Shown one piece after another: positions 10,636 through 20,314 of a DNA stretch of 64,000 nt. The translations under genes and the position numbers were made by a program. The DNA comes from Bacteroidota bacterium (lineage in GTDB: Bacteria > Bacteroidota > Bacteroidia > AKYH767-A > OLB10): NCBI GenBank assembly GCA_016713445.1, contig JADJPB010000004.1:1-64000 (forward strand), given 5' to 3'. Positions within the stretch are counted from its first letter, which is position 1, and each line of letters opens with the position of its first letter. Below the pieces are notes generated by a model. That model ran no database searches. It was not told where the DNA came from and saw nothing but the letters and a program-made list of their open reading frames with translations.

Positions 10636-11542
10636 TTATTTTTTAATTAACCAATGACTTAAATCACGTTGAATTAATTTTTCTACTCGCTTTATGTCCT
10701 CTTTGTAAAATTCTAGTAGTTCGTTTTGTAACTCTACACTAGCTTTGAACATATCATCTTGATTCGGTTTCCTGAAGCGATGTTTAATTTTGCTTTTGGT
10801 CTTGTCCGAAATTATCTTTTTTGTCAATGGTTTTAAAAGTGCTTTTAACTTTTTATTCGCAAAAATATATTTGAACCATTTATTATTTGATTGTGGATCG
10901 GAGATGTTGTATTTGATAGAAGTATCAGGAGTGTATTGATCATCTACACCAATAAATTGAAAAAGTTCTTTTAAGCAGTCGTCCGGTTTGTTCGTTAGGT
11001 CTTCTTGTAGGATAACTTTAACATGACTAAAGGATTTTTGATACGCCTCAATCGCATCTGCATAAAAGCCAACTCCCCTATATTGCCATAAAATCCCATC
11101 GATCCGCTTCTCTTTTTTTCTCTTCGTTTAAGGCCTCTTGTAGCGATAGATGTTCTCGATTCATTCTTAAAAAATGTTTGTATCCACTGATGAGTCGCTC
11201 AACAGGTTGTCGAATAATAATAATGATACGAGGGTCTCCTAATTTTTCTTTAATTCTAGGAATCGCTTCTTTGTAATAATATGCGTAACAGGTAGAAATT
11301 TCTCCAATGCTTTTTTCAATGCATTTTTCATAGATTGAATCGTATTCACTAGGGTCTGAGATAATGCGGGAAGGATCTCTTCGGCCTCGTTCATGAGTAG
11401 AAGGGTTTTTATAACGATCGGCAATAAAGAAAAATGTTTCTTTTTTAGGAATGCATATTTCGGGATGCTGTTCTAGATAGTAGAACAACGATGTGGTTCC
11501 ACATTTTGCTACTCCTGCAACGAGGAAATTGGGTTTCTTCAT
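10636..11542 (-). CDS. PAPS-dependent sulfotransferase, one frameshift
   Basis: The N-terminal half carries the PAPS loop (FLVAGVAKCGTTSLFYYLEQ) and the 3'-phosphate motif (IIIRQPVERLISGYKHFLRM). The frame changes near 11085-11095, where a run of three G seems one too long; the downstream frame reads WQYRGVGFYADAIEAY, then NKKLKALLKPLTKKIISDK, and ends EDIKRVEKLIQRDLSHWLIK, the same C-terminal signature as its neighbours. About 301 residues when joined. The ATG overlaps the stop of the flippase gene by four bases (ATGA), a sign of translational coupling. It is the first of four tandem sulfotransferases after wzx. A genuine split gene is possible but less likely. Confidence 0.85.
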
Positions 11543-12869
11543 ATTTTAGAAGTTGATTTGTTGTTTCGTGATATCCCTGGTAAATAAATAGACAGAAATC
11601 CAAATTTTTTATAAACGTAGATGGATCCTGCAAGGTTTTGAATGATTTTTGCAATGGCTGAAGCTATCGCTGCACCAGTTATTCCAATTCGAGGCACCAA
11701 AATGATGTTGAGAATGATACTGGTAATGGCCGCACATAGGATAATGTTGTTGTAGGGTTTTTGATGTCCAGTCATTTGTAATAGTATCCCTACAGATCCT
11801 GTAATTGAACTAAAGAAGTTGCCAATTGAAAGTATAATGAGGGCAGTACTGGCTTGTTTAAAGTCATTGCCAAAGAAGGAGAGAATCCACTCTGGAAAAA
11901 TGCAAATGAGTAATGTAAATGGAAGTGTTGCATAGAAAAGCATTTTGGTTGAAGTAAAGATGGAGTTACGTAGTTTCGAGATGTCGTTCTTACTGTGGTA
12001 CTCCGCAAATGTGGGTCCTTGTATGGCATTAATTGCCATTAGGATGATTGCAGAAGCTGAAGCAATTTTAAAAGCTGTATCGTAAAGTCCTACCTCAATT
12101 TCTGTCCTGTACACTCCGATGACTAGGTTGTCGATCCAGTTTAAAATAAAAAAAATAGAGCCGGTGATCATCATAGGTAACGACTCCGTCACCATTGTTT
12201 TTTGGAGGTGGTCTCTACGATTCCTACTTCATAGGATTTACTGTATTTTTTCCAGGCAATACTATAAAGTATCATTACAATACCGCAAGAAATGGTATAA
12301 CCGAGCGTAGGACTAATATTCAATGCCGAGTAATGCCCGATTAAAATAAAAACGACGTTAAGTATTGGTATAAGAACTTTGTAGAAAGTAAACCCTATCA
12401 TATTTTTCATGCCACGAAAAGCTGCTGCATGAATATTTATGAAGACAAATGGAGCTAGCGCAAAACACATTACTTTGAGATGCGTTCCCAGCTGAGGTTT
12501 GTGGAATAAAGAAATTGCAATATAATCAGCCAATATATAAAGTAAAACAGAAAGCAATACTGAGCTGATGGATGTGATTTTTATTGAAGTTAAATGCGCT
12601 GACTTAATTTCCGTCAGAAGGTCCGATGCCTTGGCTGCAGCTACTTTTCGCGTTAATAAATTGTCAAGACCCAATAAACCTAAGATGGCGAGTAACTGTA
12701 GTATAGTAAATGATAAAGTGAAACTGCCTAAATGGCCAGGGCCTAATAATCGAGCTACCACAAATACAAAAAGATATTGAGTTACCATACCTCCCGCTTT
12801 AACCGAAAGTGCAATACCCCCTTTTTTCAGAATGAAAGAAGTTTCTTTTTGATTGCCTTTTATGTTCAT
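11539..12869 (-). CDS. Wzx-like polysaccharide flippase, one frameshift
   Basis: A multispanning membrane protein of the MOP superfamily (polysaccharide biosynthesis branch) that should flip lipid-linked repeat units across the inner membrane. The start (GGIALSVKAGGMVTQYLFVFVVARLLGPGH, shortened here) has the Wzx pattern of a Gly-rich first helix followed by ARLLGP; later segments alternate hydrophobic helices, and the end contains a helix-loop pattern with GITGAAIASAIAKIIQN. One A is missing from the A-run read as T at 12198-12203; restoring it joins TTSKK to MVTESLPMM and gives about 443 residues. First gene of the first polysaccharide cluster, 31 bases of coding overlap-free spacing to nothing upstream for 600 bases, so its promoter should lie in the gap above 12869. 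Confidence 0.85.
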
Positions 12870-13500
12870 TATTTCAAAAGCAAAGATGATTAATTTTCGG
12901 TCTTTAAATGTGCTGAATTGACCTTTCTCTTACGAGATTTCAACGCTGTGAAATAAAAAAAGAGGCCAGTATAACCGACCTCTTTTGGAACTAATGAAAA
13001 GTATAAAAAAAAGTGTTTTTGAAGTTTTAATTAAATTTTTAGAGCTTTTTATCAACTAGTTACGAACATAATAAGTTGAATAACAACTATATATGTGAAA
13101 CGCCATGCAAATTAGCAAAAGCATTAAGTTGGACTAGTTGCTTGCTAAATAAAGCAATTGAACGCTGTAAAGTGTGAGTTGATACTCACTGATATCTTTA
13201 TTGGTTTTTTTATCAACGATAGTAGAAGCTGCTTTTTTGATTTTAATTTTTACAAAGAAGAGAAGGCAAAGTGAATTTTAGTTTTTGGCAGTATTAATTT
13301 CTTGCTTCAACTTATTTAAAAGAATTTCATCTGCTTTTTTATGTTAACCTTAATTTAAAACAGACTATTTTTTTGGATTTGGGTTTTACAATTTAGTAAT
13401 GGAATGATAATTTAAATGTTGATCAGAATCAGAAAGCACTATCTACTTTTGACGATTAAATTAAACCTATTCTCAATTCTATCGAAACATCTCTATAAAC
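12870..13500. other. AT-rich intergenic region between divergent genes
   Basis: No complete gene was found. On the minus strand two short open stretches look weakly protein-like: about 13335-13280 (ending INTAKN then stop) and about 13241-13134 (KKAASTIVDKKTNKDISEY and then QLTLYSVQLLYLASN before a stop). Neither has a start codon in frame, so they may be remnants of one small broken gene. The hairpin at 12958-12986 would be suitably placed as its terminator. The region must also hold the promoter of wzx (leftward) and of the secreted-protein gene at 13501 (rightward), but I see no convincing match to the Bacteroidota promoter pattern. Confidence 0.4.
12958..12986. terminator. Hairpin with A-rich and T-rich flanks, possible bidirectional terminator
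   Basis: AAAAGAGG at 12958-12965 pairs with CCTCTTTT at 12979-12986 around a 13-base loop. The A-run before and T-run after would make it an intrinsic terminator on either strand. It lies just upstream of wzx, so it would isolate wzx from leftward transcription coming from the gap. Confidence 0.4.
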
Positions 13501-14411
13501 ATGAAAAAATTAGTTAGCTTCTTTATCGCAATATTCCTAATAAGTCAACTGGGATATGGTCAAAATGGCTTAGAAGGTATCATCGTCGAAAAGTATTATA
13601 TCTCCAATGCTGCCGATGCAGCGGGAAGTTCAGGTGTTTTACCATCTGGTTCTACTACGTATCGTATTTTTATTGATTTGTTACCAGGTTATACTTTTCA
13701 AGCTGCATACGGTGTAGCTAATCATGAACTTCGATTCCAAACAACAACTTCCTTCTTTAACAAAGAAGACTATGGTGCAACTACACCTACTTTTAGTAAA
13801 ACAAATGCAAGAAATAATACAGTAATGTTAGATTCTTGGTTGAGTGGTGGGGCTTCTTGCGGAAGTAATTATGGTATTTTAAAAACAGAAGATGGTGTAG
13901 CAGGTGGAACGAATGTTATTAATGCTAATGGAATATTGGCAAACAACGATCCAATAGCAGGAATCCCACTTACTACTCAAGATGGAATTTATGCAGGAAC
14001 AACTCCTTCGGTTACCGTTCTTGGATTTACTCCATCCGAATTAAATGTTATTGATGCCACAAGTAATGTTGGAAATTTAATTTCTACGTATAATGCATCT
14101 TGGGCAGTTTTAGGTGGTTCGACTGGCCCAATTCCATCTGTAAATAAAATATTAATCGCACAGTTTACGACGAATGGTACTTTTTCTTTCAAGTTGAATA
14201 TTCAGATCGGCACACCAACACCTGGCGTTTCTCAGAATTTTGTCGCAGAAAATGCAACAGGAAGTGAAATTCTTTTCCTGATTTAATTTATCCAGCACCT
14301 GCTAATCCTACTGCTCAGGTTTCGATTGCAAGCAATTTAACGTTCCCTGTTTGTCAAGGTAAAAGCGTAAAGTTTACGGCTAATCCCATAAATGGTTGCA
14401 TATCGTCGTAG
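13501..14411 (+). CDS. Secreted T9SS-type surface protein, truncated, one frameshift
   Basis: Starts with a signal peptide (MKKLVSFFIAIFLISQLGYG, cut before QNGLEG). The body is a beta-rich, Gly/Thr/Asn-rich domain with YRIFIDLLPGYTFQAAYGV, a pattern I have seen in Bacteroidota proteins that end in a T9SS sorting domain. The frame breaks near 14276; a one-base correction extends it through DLIYPAPANPTAQVSIAS to a stop at 14409-14411, giving about 303 residues. A C-terminal sorting domain is expected after FTANPINGC but is missing: the gene ends where the intergenic repeat array begins, so it looks truncated by rearrangement, and it may not be exported to the surface. The remnant gene downstream at 14940 is a different family. 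Confidence 0.6.
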
Positions 14412-14440
14412 AACATCAGCGTTTATTTCCCGTGTGAGTT

Positions 14441-14784
14441 GTTTGAACCCGCTGGGGTCAGGTTAAAAAAAATGCAATTCGTTTCTATTGAAGTTTGACC
14501 TCTCTGAGGTCAATGTTAATTGCAAACTAATTCAAAACCCCGAAGTGGTGACATGATTATAGAACATAGGAAAATACAAAATACCAAAACCCAGAATGGG
14601 TGAAATTATTGGCTACAAAAAATTGCCAATTATTGTTATTCGAAGCAAAATCATATTAGCTTGCAAATAAATATTTCGGTTGGAATCCGATTGCAACATC
14701 ACGGCTTTATCATGTCACCCCGTCGGGGTTTTGGATGTGGGGCGTTTCTTCATTTCTATAATCATGTCACCCCTTCGAGGTTTG
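14441..14784. repeat. Cluster of six degenerate palindromic repeat units in both orientations
   Basis: Units lie at about 14441-14464, 14481-14517, 14533-14565, 14584-14613, 14705-14734 and 14753-14784. Each has a short inverted core of the type ACCCC-N-GGGGT, and the best ones carry a shared flank TCTATAATCATGTCAC. The unit at 14533-14565 is the reverse complement of the unit at 14753-14784 with about two mismatches. I found no open frame of note through them. Similar CCCCGAAGGGG-like intergenic repeats are common in Bacteroidota genomes but have no settled function. They are not a CRISPR array: spacing, orientation and sequence all vary. Confidence 0.75.
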
Positions 14785-14939
14785 TAATCGACAAAAATAA
14801 ATCAGTCTAATAACTAGCAGCTCACCAGGAGTGTACTTGAAGAACGAGGCTTACAGAATCACATAAATCACATGCTAAAAACTATATGCATAAAAATTCC
14901 GTTCGAAACCCGTATATTTACACATCTAATCTGCTTTGC

Positions 14940-16459
14940 ATGCTTCGAATTTTAATTATTTTAATACTATTCGCTAACTCCCTTTCGGCCCAATTCACCG
15001 ATCGTTATTGGATATTTGGAGATAGTGCAGCTATTGATTTTAAGAATTTGTCAAATCCGCAACCTTCAAATAGTATCCTTCGTGTAAGAGGAACATGCGC
15101 AAGTATTTGCGATAGCGCTGGTGATTTATTGTTTTTATTGTGGCACACCATTGGACTCATTGGATGAATGCCGAATTTAATTATACATATGGATATGTTG
15201 TTAATAAGAATCATAATACGATGCAAAGTGGAGATTCATTAGTTGGTTTATTATGGTACCAAGAAATGGCGATTGTCCCAGACCCAGGAATTTTAACCGA
15301 TTTTATATTTTTTGTGCTGGAGTAACTAATCAAACCATGGGTTTATATTATTCCATTGTTGATCTTTCATACAATGGTGGCCTTGGAAAAGTTATTCAGA
15401 AGAATATTCAACTTCGAAATGATTAAATAACAGATTGTGTTTCAGTAGTGCGTCACGGAAATGGAAGAGACTGGTGGGTCGTAGTCCGGAGTTGGAAAGA
15501 TGTACCGACTAAAGACATAACCGCTTATTTAGTAAGTCCTAGTGGAGTCTTTGGAAATCCTACTCAATATATTGGACCAAATCTTAGCAACGAAAGCTTT
15601 TACCGTTTAAAATTTAATTTGAACGGAGATCATTTATACAATATAGCTTCAACTGGAGTTATTGAGCGATATAATTTCGATAGATGTACTGGGATATTTT
15701 CAAATCGACAAATTTATTCTACTCCATCTAGTATCTTTAATAATTTATGGGATTTTGAAATTTCTCCTGACGAAAGTAAATTATATGCTTATTCCATTTA
15801 CCAAGGAGCATTTCAAAATTTGGCTTATTTACTCCAGTTTGATTTTAATAATTCAAATTTCATAACAAGTGCTGATACTTTGCAACTTTTTCTGACCCAG
15901 AAATACCTGGATCATTAAAGCTAGCACCAGATGGTAAAATATATTCTAGTGTTTTTCAAATGTTCCTGATGGATGTTTTGATTATTTGTATTGTGCTTGT
16001 ACCATAGATACTACTAATTCAAATTTATCTGTAATTAATTTTCCAGACAGTCTTGGAAGTTCTTGTGATTTCCAACCTTACAGCTTTTACTTAGGTGGAC
16101 ACAAGGCTTATAATGGACTTCCCAATAATCCTAATTACGAATTAGATACTTTGCATGGGAGTCCTGTGATACACTAACTGCCGTAGGATTAAATGACTTG
16201 TTTCCAAAAATAAAGAGTTAAAACTCTACTACGACAAGAACTGGCAAACAGTTTTTGTGAATGCCGAAGTGCTAAAGGTAGAAATGCAACATTGGAGTTT
16301 TACAATATCAATGGACAATTAATGGATAGAATTACATCTGAAACGGACGGGGGCTATTTTTCGAAAAGTAGTTCTTTTTCATCACAAGCTGATGGGGTGT
16401 ATATCGTAAGACTAAGTACGGAGAAGGAAGTTCTCACGGGTAAATTTGTGAAATGGTAG
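14940..16459 (+). pseudogene. Decayed T9SS-sorted secreted protein gene
   Basis: From ATG 14940 there is a clear signal peptide (MLRILIILILFANSLSAQ) and then TDRYWIFGDSAAIDF. Further fragments in changing frames read NTMQSGDSLVGLLWYQEM, GLYYSIVDLSYNGG, RHGNGRDWWVVVRSW, PDGKIYSSVF, SLGSSCDFQPYSFYLGG and NGLPNNPNYELDT, all of which belong to one T9SS-exported protein type of Bacteroidota. The end has a T9SS type A sorting domain (LEFYNINGQLMDRI, then GVYIVRLSTEKEV and GKFVKW before the stop at 16457). Between these I count at least six frame changes plus an in-frame TAA near 15424-15426. The damage density is several times that of neighbouring genes, which favours a true pseudogene, although sequence errors will contribute. 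Confidence 0.75.
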
Positions 16460-16485
16460 TTTTCTATTGTGCAGAAATTTATTGG

Positions 16486-16501
16486 TCGCGAGGCTTCGTG
16501 A
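16486..16501. repeat. Imperfect copy of palindrome TCGCGAGGCTTCGCGA
   Basis: TCGCGAGGCTTCGTGA, one base different from the perfect palindromic units at 56321 and 56352. Lies between the end of the decayed T9SS gene and the end of cysQ, that is, in a convergent intergenic space. Confidence 0.6.
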
Positions 16502-16621
16502 TTGACTGCAGTACGTAATTATGCTCGATTCTGGATTCTAGATACTGGATTTGCTGACTTAGCCTGAAAAGTTGCTTGGCAAATAACCATTAGAATTTTA
16601 AGAGCAGTTTATGAAATGTCT

Positions 16622-17440
16622 CTACTGTACAATAAACCAAGGATTCAATAAATCCGTTTTGTTGTACACTACCGGACTTTGATCTTTTGCATTGATCACC
16701 GTAAACCCAGCCGAATGCGCGATGGCTTGTCCTGCTGCGGTATCCCATTCCATGGTGGGAGCAAAGCGCGGATATACATCCGCAGCGCCTTCTGCTACTA
16801 AACAAAGTTTGAGTGAACTCCCTTTGGAAATCATTTGTAAATCGGAATGGCTCTGTTTGAGTTCATCAATGAAAACAGTAGTCTCTTCACTCAAATGGGA
16901 ACGTGATGCTACCACAGTGAAAGGACGATTTTCATTTTTGATAGGTAATCGTCGACTTGCCGTAATTAAACGATCTGCAATATGTGGGGTTTGAATAATA
17001 TGTGTTAAATATTCTAAGTCGACTTCTGCTTTATAGGATCCGGTTCCCTCCGCACCAAAATAGAGTGAGTCGATGATGGGTGCATAAATGACACCTAATA
17101 TAGCAACACCATTTTTAATGAGTGCAATGTTCACCCTGAATTCTCCATTCCTCTTAATAAATTCTTTAGTCCCATCTAATGGATCAATCAACCAAAATAT
17201 TCCCCATTTACTACGTTCTGCAAATGGAATCTCTCTTCCTTCTTCGCTTAATAAGGGCAATCCGGTTTCATTTAGGATGTCTACAATCTTATGATGTGAT
17301 TTTTTATCAGCCTCTGTCAATGGACTCTTATCGTCTTTCAATTCAACACTGAATTCACGCCCGTAAACTTCTTTAATTTCTTTTCCAGCAAGTACTGCCG
17401 CCTTAATGGCGATCGATAAAAGTTGATTGTAGTTTTCCAT
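16622..17440 (-). CDS. cysQ: 3'(2'),5'-bisphosphate nucleotidase
   Basis: Hydrolyses 3'-phosphoadenosine 5'-phosphate (PAP), the inhibitory by-product of every PAPS-dependent sulfotransfer, to AMP and phosphate in the cytoplasm. It shows the inositol-monophosphatase-type metal site: LLSEEGRE (residues about 63-70), WLIDPLDGTKEF (about 83-94) and the late EWDTAAGQAIAHSAG. 272 residues, intact, normal length. It is the last gene of the sulfate-activation operon, 29 bases after cysN. Having cysQ together with six sulfotransferases and no PAPS reductase argues that its main job here is to clear PAP made by glycan sulfation. Confidence 0.95.
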   Translation of the reverse strand: MENYNQLLSIAIKAAVLAGKEIKEVYGREFSVELKDDKSPLTEADKKSHHKIVDILNETGLPLLSEEGREIPFAERSKWGIFWLIDPLDGTKEFIKRNGEFRVNIALIKNGVAILGVIYAPIIDSLYFGAEGTGSYKAEVDLEYLTHIIQTPHIADRLITASRRLPIKNENRPFTVVASRSHLSEETTVFIDELKQSHSDLQMISKGSSLKLCLVAEGAADVYPRFAPTMEWDTAAGQAIAHSAGFTVINAKDQSPVVYNKTDLLNPWFIVQ

Positions 17441-17469
17441 GTGAACTATAGAATAAATAATAAAACATA

Positions 17470-18744
17470 TTAAACGATCATTCCAGCACCTATCGTTTCA
17501 TTCGTCGCCTCATCAATAATTATAATACTTCCAGTATGTCGATTTTTTCGATAGCTATCAAAAAAGATGGGAACGGTAGTTTTAATGGAAATACGCGCAA
17601 TGTCATTCATGCCAATCTTTTTATCTTCTTCGTTACGATGAAGGGTATTGATATCCACTTTGTATTTGATGTCTTTGATGATGCACCTCGCATCTTTTGT
17701 AGTATGTCGAATAGCATATTTCCCACCTACATTCAATGGACTCGTATTTAACCAACATACCATCACATCAAATTCTTGCATGACATTTGGTACGTTGTTT
17801 TCACGAACAATCATATCACCGCGGCTAATATCAACATCACGGTCTAGTGTAATGGTTACGGACATAGGAGCATAAGCCTCTTGAATCTCTTCTCCAAAAA
17901 TTTCTATTGATTTTACGATAGCAGTTTCTTCGTTGGGCAATACTTTAATTTTATCACCGGGCTTGAAAATTCCACTGGAAATTCTTCCAGCATATCCTCT
18001 GTAATCATGATATTCGGTTTGTTGCGGACGAATTACATATTGAACCGGGAATCGACAATCAATATGATTCTCGTCGCTGCTGATATGTACGTGCTCTAAT
18101 AAATACATCAACGTAGGTCCATTGTACCACGACATGTTCGTTGATTTGTCAACAACATTATCACCTAACAAAGCGCTAATAGGAATGAAGCTTACATCTT
18201 TTATATCTAATTTGGATGAAAGTTGCTTAAACTCATCCACCACTTTTTCGAATGCAGCTTCTGAATATTCTACCAAGTCCATCTTATTAATACAGATGAT
18301 CAAGTGTGGAATTTGAAGCAGTGATGCAATGAATGAATGACGAATGGTTTGTTCCAATACTCCTTTACGCGCATCTACCAATATCAAAGCAGCGTTCGCA
18401 GTAGAAGCACCTGTCACCATGTTTCGTGTGTACTGAATATGTCCTGGTGTATCGGCAATGATAAATTTACGCTTTGGTGTGGCAAAATAGCGGTAAGCAA
18501 CATCAATGGTAATCCCTTGTTCTCTTTCTGCTTTCAAACCATCAGTCAGTAAACTTAAATCCACATGCTCAAAACCTCTTTGCGAACTGCGTTGTTCGAT
18601 CGCTTCCAACTGATCTTCAAAAATTTGTTTGCTATCGTATAAAAGTCGACCAATAAGCGTGCTCTTCCCATCATCTACACTGCCTGCAGTGGTGAAGCGA
18701 AGCAGCTCCATATTTAAATACCCATCTTTACTAAAATCACTCAT
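17470..18744 (-). CDS. cysN: Sulfate adenylyltransferase, GTPase subunit
   Basis: With CysD it makes adenosine 5'-phosphosulfate (APS) from sulfate and ATP, using GTP hydrolysis to drive the reaction. It has EF-Tu-type GTPase motifs: GSVDDGKSTLIGRLL (G1, residues about 16-30), DTPGH (G3, about 97) and NKMDLV (G4, about 152), followed by the beta-barrel domains. 424 residues, so it is the stand-alone form without a fused CysC kinase domain; consistent with that, cysC is a separate gene in the same operon. Intact. It lies 56 bases after cysD. Confidence 0.95.
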   Translation of the reverse strand: MSDFSKDGYLNMELLRFTTAGSVDDGKSTLIGRLLYDSKQIFEDQLEAIEQRSSQRGFEHVDLSLLTDGLKAEREQGITIDVAYRYFATPKRKFIIADTPGHIQYTRNMVTGASTANAALILVDARKGVLEQTIRHSFIASLLQIPHLIICINKMDLVEYSEAAFEKVVDEFKQLSSKLDIKDVSFIPISALLGDNVVDKSTNMSWYNGPTLMYLLEHVHISSDENHIDCRFPVQYVIRPQQTEYHDYRGYAGRISSGIFKPGDKIKVLPNEETAIVKSIEIFGEEIQEAYAPMSVTITLDRDVDISRGDMIVRENNVPNVMQEFDVMVCWLNTSPLNVGGKYAIRHTTKDARCIIKDIKYKVDINTLHRNEEDKKIGMNDIARISIKTTVPIFFDSYRKNRHTGSIIIIDEATNETIGAGMIV

Positions 18745-18800
18745 TTTATTTTTATTGAATTGTCAAATACTTTTTTTAGTTGCCGATTAATTTTAATAGA

Positions 18801-19706
18801 CTAAAAATAACCTGCTTTTTTCCGGTCTTCCATGGCGGTCTCACTACGCTTGTCATCGGAGCGTGTTCCACGTTCTGTAGTTTTACTTGCAGCTACTTCT
18901 TCTATGATTTGCTGTAAACTATTAGCGGGTGATAACACAGCACCAGTACAAGTCATGTCACCGATTGTTCTGAAACGAACAGTCATCATTTCTACTTTTT
19001 CAGTTTCACGAACAGTGAGGTATTCTGAATTGGCAAGCAACATGCCGTCACGATTTATTATTTCGCGTTGGTGTGTGAAGTAAATGTTTGGAATATCAAT
19101 TTTTTCCATGGCAATGTACATCCATACATCCATCTCCGTCCAATTGCTCAATGGAAATACGCGGAAGTGTTCGCCCATATTTTTTCTTCCATTCAACAAC
19201 ATCCACAATTCGGGACGTTGATTTTTTGGATCCCATTGACCAAATTCATCTCGGTGTGAGAAGAAACGTTCCTTTGCTCTTGCTTTTTCTTCGTCTCTTC
19301 GTGCTCCACCCATTGCGGCATCCACTTTTAATTCTTCTAGTGCATCTAAAAGCGTAATCGTTTGCAACATATTCCGACTTGCATTAGGACCTTTCTCTTC
19401 CTTTGCTCTTCCGGCATCAATGGAATCTTGAACATTCCGAACAATGAGGTTAGCGCCAATTTCTTCAACCATCTTATCACGAAATTCAATCGTCTCCGGA
19501 AAATTATGTCCGGTATCGATATGCAACAAGGGGAAAGGAATACGGGCAGGGTAAAATGCTTTTCGTGCTAAATGAGTCATCACAATGGAATCTTTTCCAC
19601 CGGAGAATAACATAGCAGGTCTTTCAAATTGTGATGCCGTTTCACGAATAATATAAATGGCTTCGGCTTCGAGTTCACGAAGGTGATTTAAATGATAAAG
19701 AATCAT
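18801..19706 (-). CDS. cysD: Sulfate adenylyltransferase, catalytic subunit
   Basis: Catalyses adenylyl transfer from ATP to sulfate as partner of CysN. The PP-loop of the PAPS-reductase/ATP-pyrophosphatase superfamily is clear (MLFSGGKDSIVMTHLARKAF, residues about 33-52). GGARRDEEKARAKERFFS, then PLSNWTEMDVWMYIA and the C-terminal MEDRKKAGYF are typical CysD signatures that separate it from PAPS reductase (CysH). 301 residues, intact. It begins 5 bases after cysC ends on the same strand. Confidence 0.95.
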   Translation of the reverse strand: MILYHLNHLRELEAEAIYIIRETASQFERPAMLFSGGKDSIVMTHLARKAFYPARIPFPLLHIDTGHNFPETIEFRDKMVEEIGANLIVRNVQDSIDAGRAKEEKGPNASRNMLQTITLLDALEELKVDAAMGGARRDEEKARAKERFFSHRDEFGQWDPKNQRPELWMLLNGRKNMGEHFRVFPLSNWTEMDVWMYIAMEKIDIPNIYFTHQREIINRDGMLLANSEYLTVRETEKVEMMTVRFRTIGDMTCTGAVLSPANSLQQIIEEVAASKTTERGTRSDDKRSETAMEDRKKAGYF

Positions 19707-19711
19707 CCTTA

Positions 19712-20308
19712 TTAGGGTTTAATGGAATTATACGTATAGGATAGAATTTGGTTTACACAATCCTCCAGCTTTTCCTGGTGGGTGTGAACAGTAATTTCGG
19801 GGTGTGTAGGGATTTCGAAGGGGGACGAAATCCCGGTGAAGTTAGGGATTTCTCCTCTACGCGCCTTGGCATAAAGGCCTTTTACATCTCTTTGTTCACA
19901 AATCTCTAAAGGGCAATCCACGTGTATTTCAATGAATTCACCTTCATTTAAAAGCTTTCTCACTCCTTCGCGATCTTCACGAAAAGGGGAGATAAAGGCA
20001 CTAATTACAATAATTCCGGCATCGATAAAGAGTTTTGCAACTTCGCCAATTCTTCGGATATTTTCTTTTCTGCCTTCTTCACTGAAGTCGATATTATTAT
20101 TGAGCCCGTGTCGGATATTATCTCCATCTAACAAATAGGTCTTATAACCTTGTTCATGTAAGGATTGTTCAACACGATCTGCAATGGTCGATTTCCCAGA
20201 TCCGCTGAGTCCGGTAAGCCAAAGTAGAACAGGTTTTTGTTGTAGCAACTTCTCTCTGTCAGCCCTGCTTATTTTGTAATCTTGTTTTACGATATCTGTG
20301 CTTTTCAT
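19712..20308 (-). CDS. cysC: Adenylylsulfate kinase
   Basis: Phosphorylates APS to PAPS, the sulfuryl donor of the sulfotransferases. It carries the Walker A loop GLSGSGKSTIADRVE (residues about 33-47), the LLDGDNIRHGLN substrate motif, AFISPFREDRE and the lid segment KGLYAKARRGEIPNFTGI. 198 residues, usual length, intact. Placed between the SLC13 permease (6 bases) and cysD (5 bases). Organisms that only reduce APS directly do not need a separate kinase, so its presence points to a real use of PAPS. Confidence 0.95.
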   Translation of the reverse strand: MKSTDIVKQDYKISRADREKLLQQKPVLLWLTGLSGSGKSTIADRVEQSLHEQGYKTYLLDGDNIRHGLNNNIDFSEEGRKENIRRIGEVAKLFIDAGIIVISAFISPFREDREGVRKLLNEGEFIEIHVDCPLEICEQRDVKGLYAKARRGEIPNFTGISSPFEIPTHPEITVHTHQEKLEDCVNQILSYTYNSIKP

Positions 20309-20314
20309 GTTAAA

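Noticed and set aside
13134..13335. Small gene on the minus strand in the 12870-13500 gap
   Set aside because: Two short protein-like stretches without a start codon and separated by stops; at most a remnant, so noted only in the gap entry.
14441..14784. Repeat cluster as a CRISPR array
   Set aside because: Units are degenerate, lie in both orientations, have unequal spacing and no cas genes are near.
18801..19706. PAPS reductase (CysH) instead of CysD
   Set aside because: The protein has the CysD-type GGARRDEEKARAKERFF region and C-terminal GYF end and pairs with cysN; CysH lacks these.
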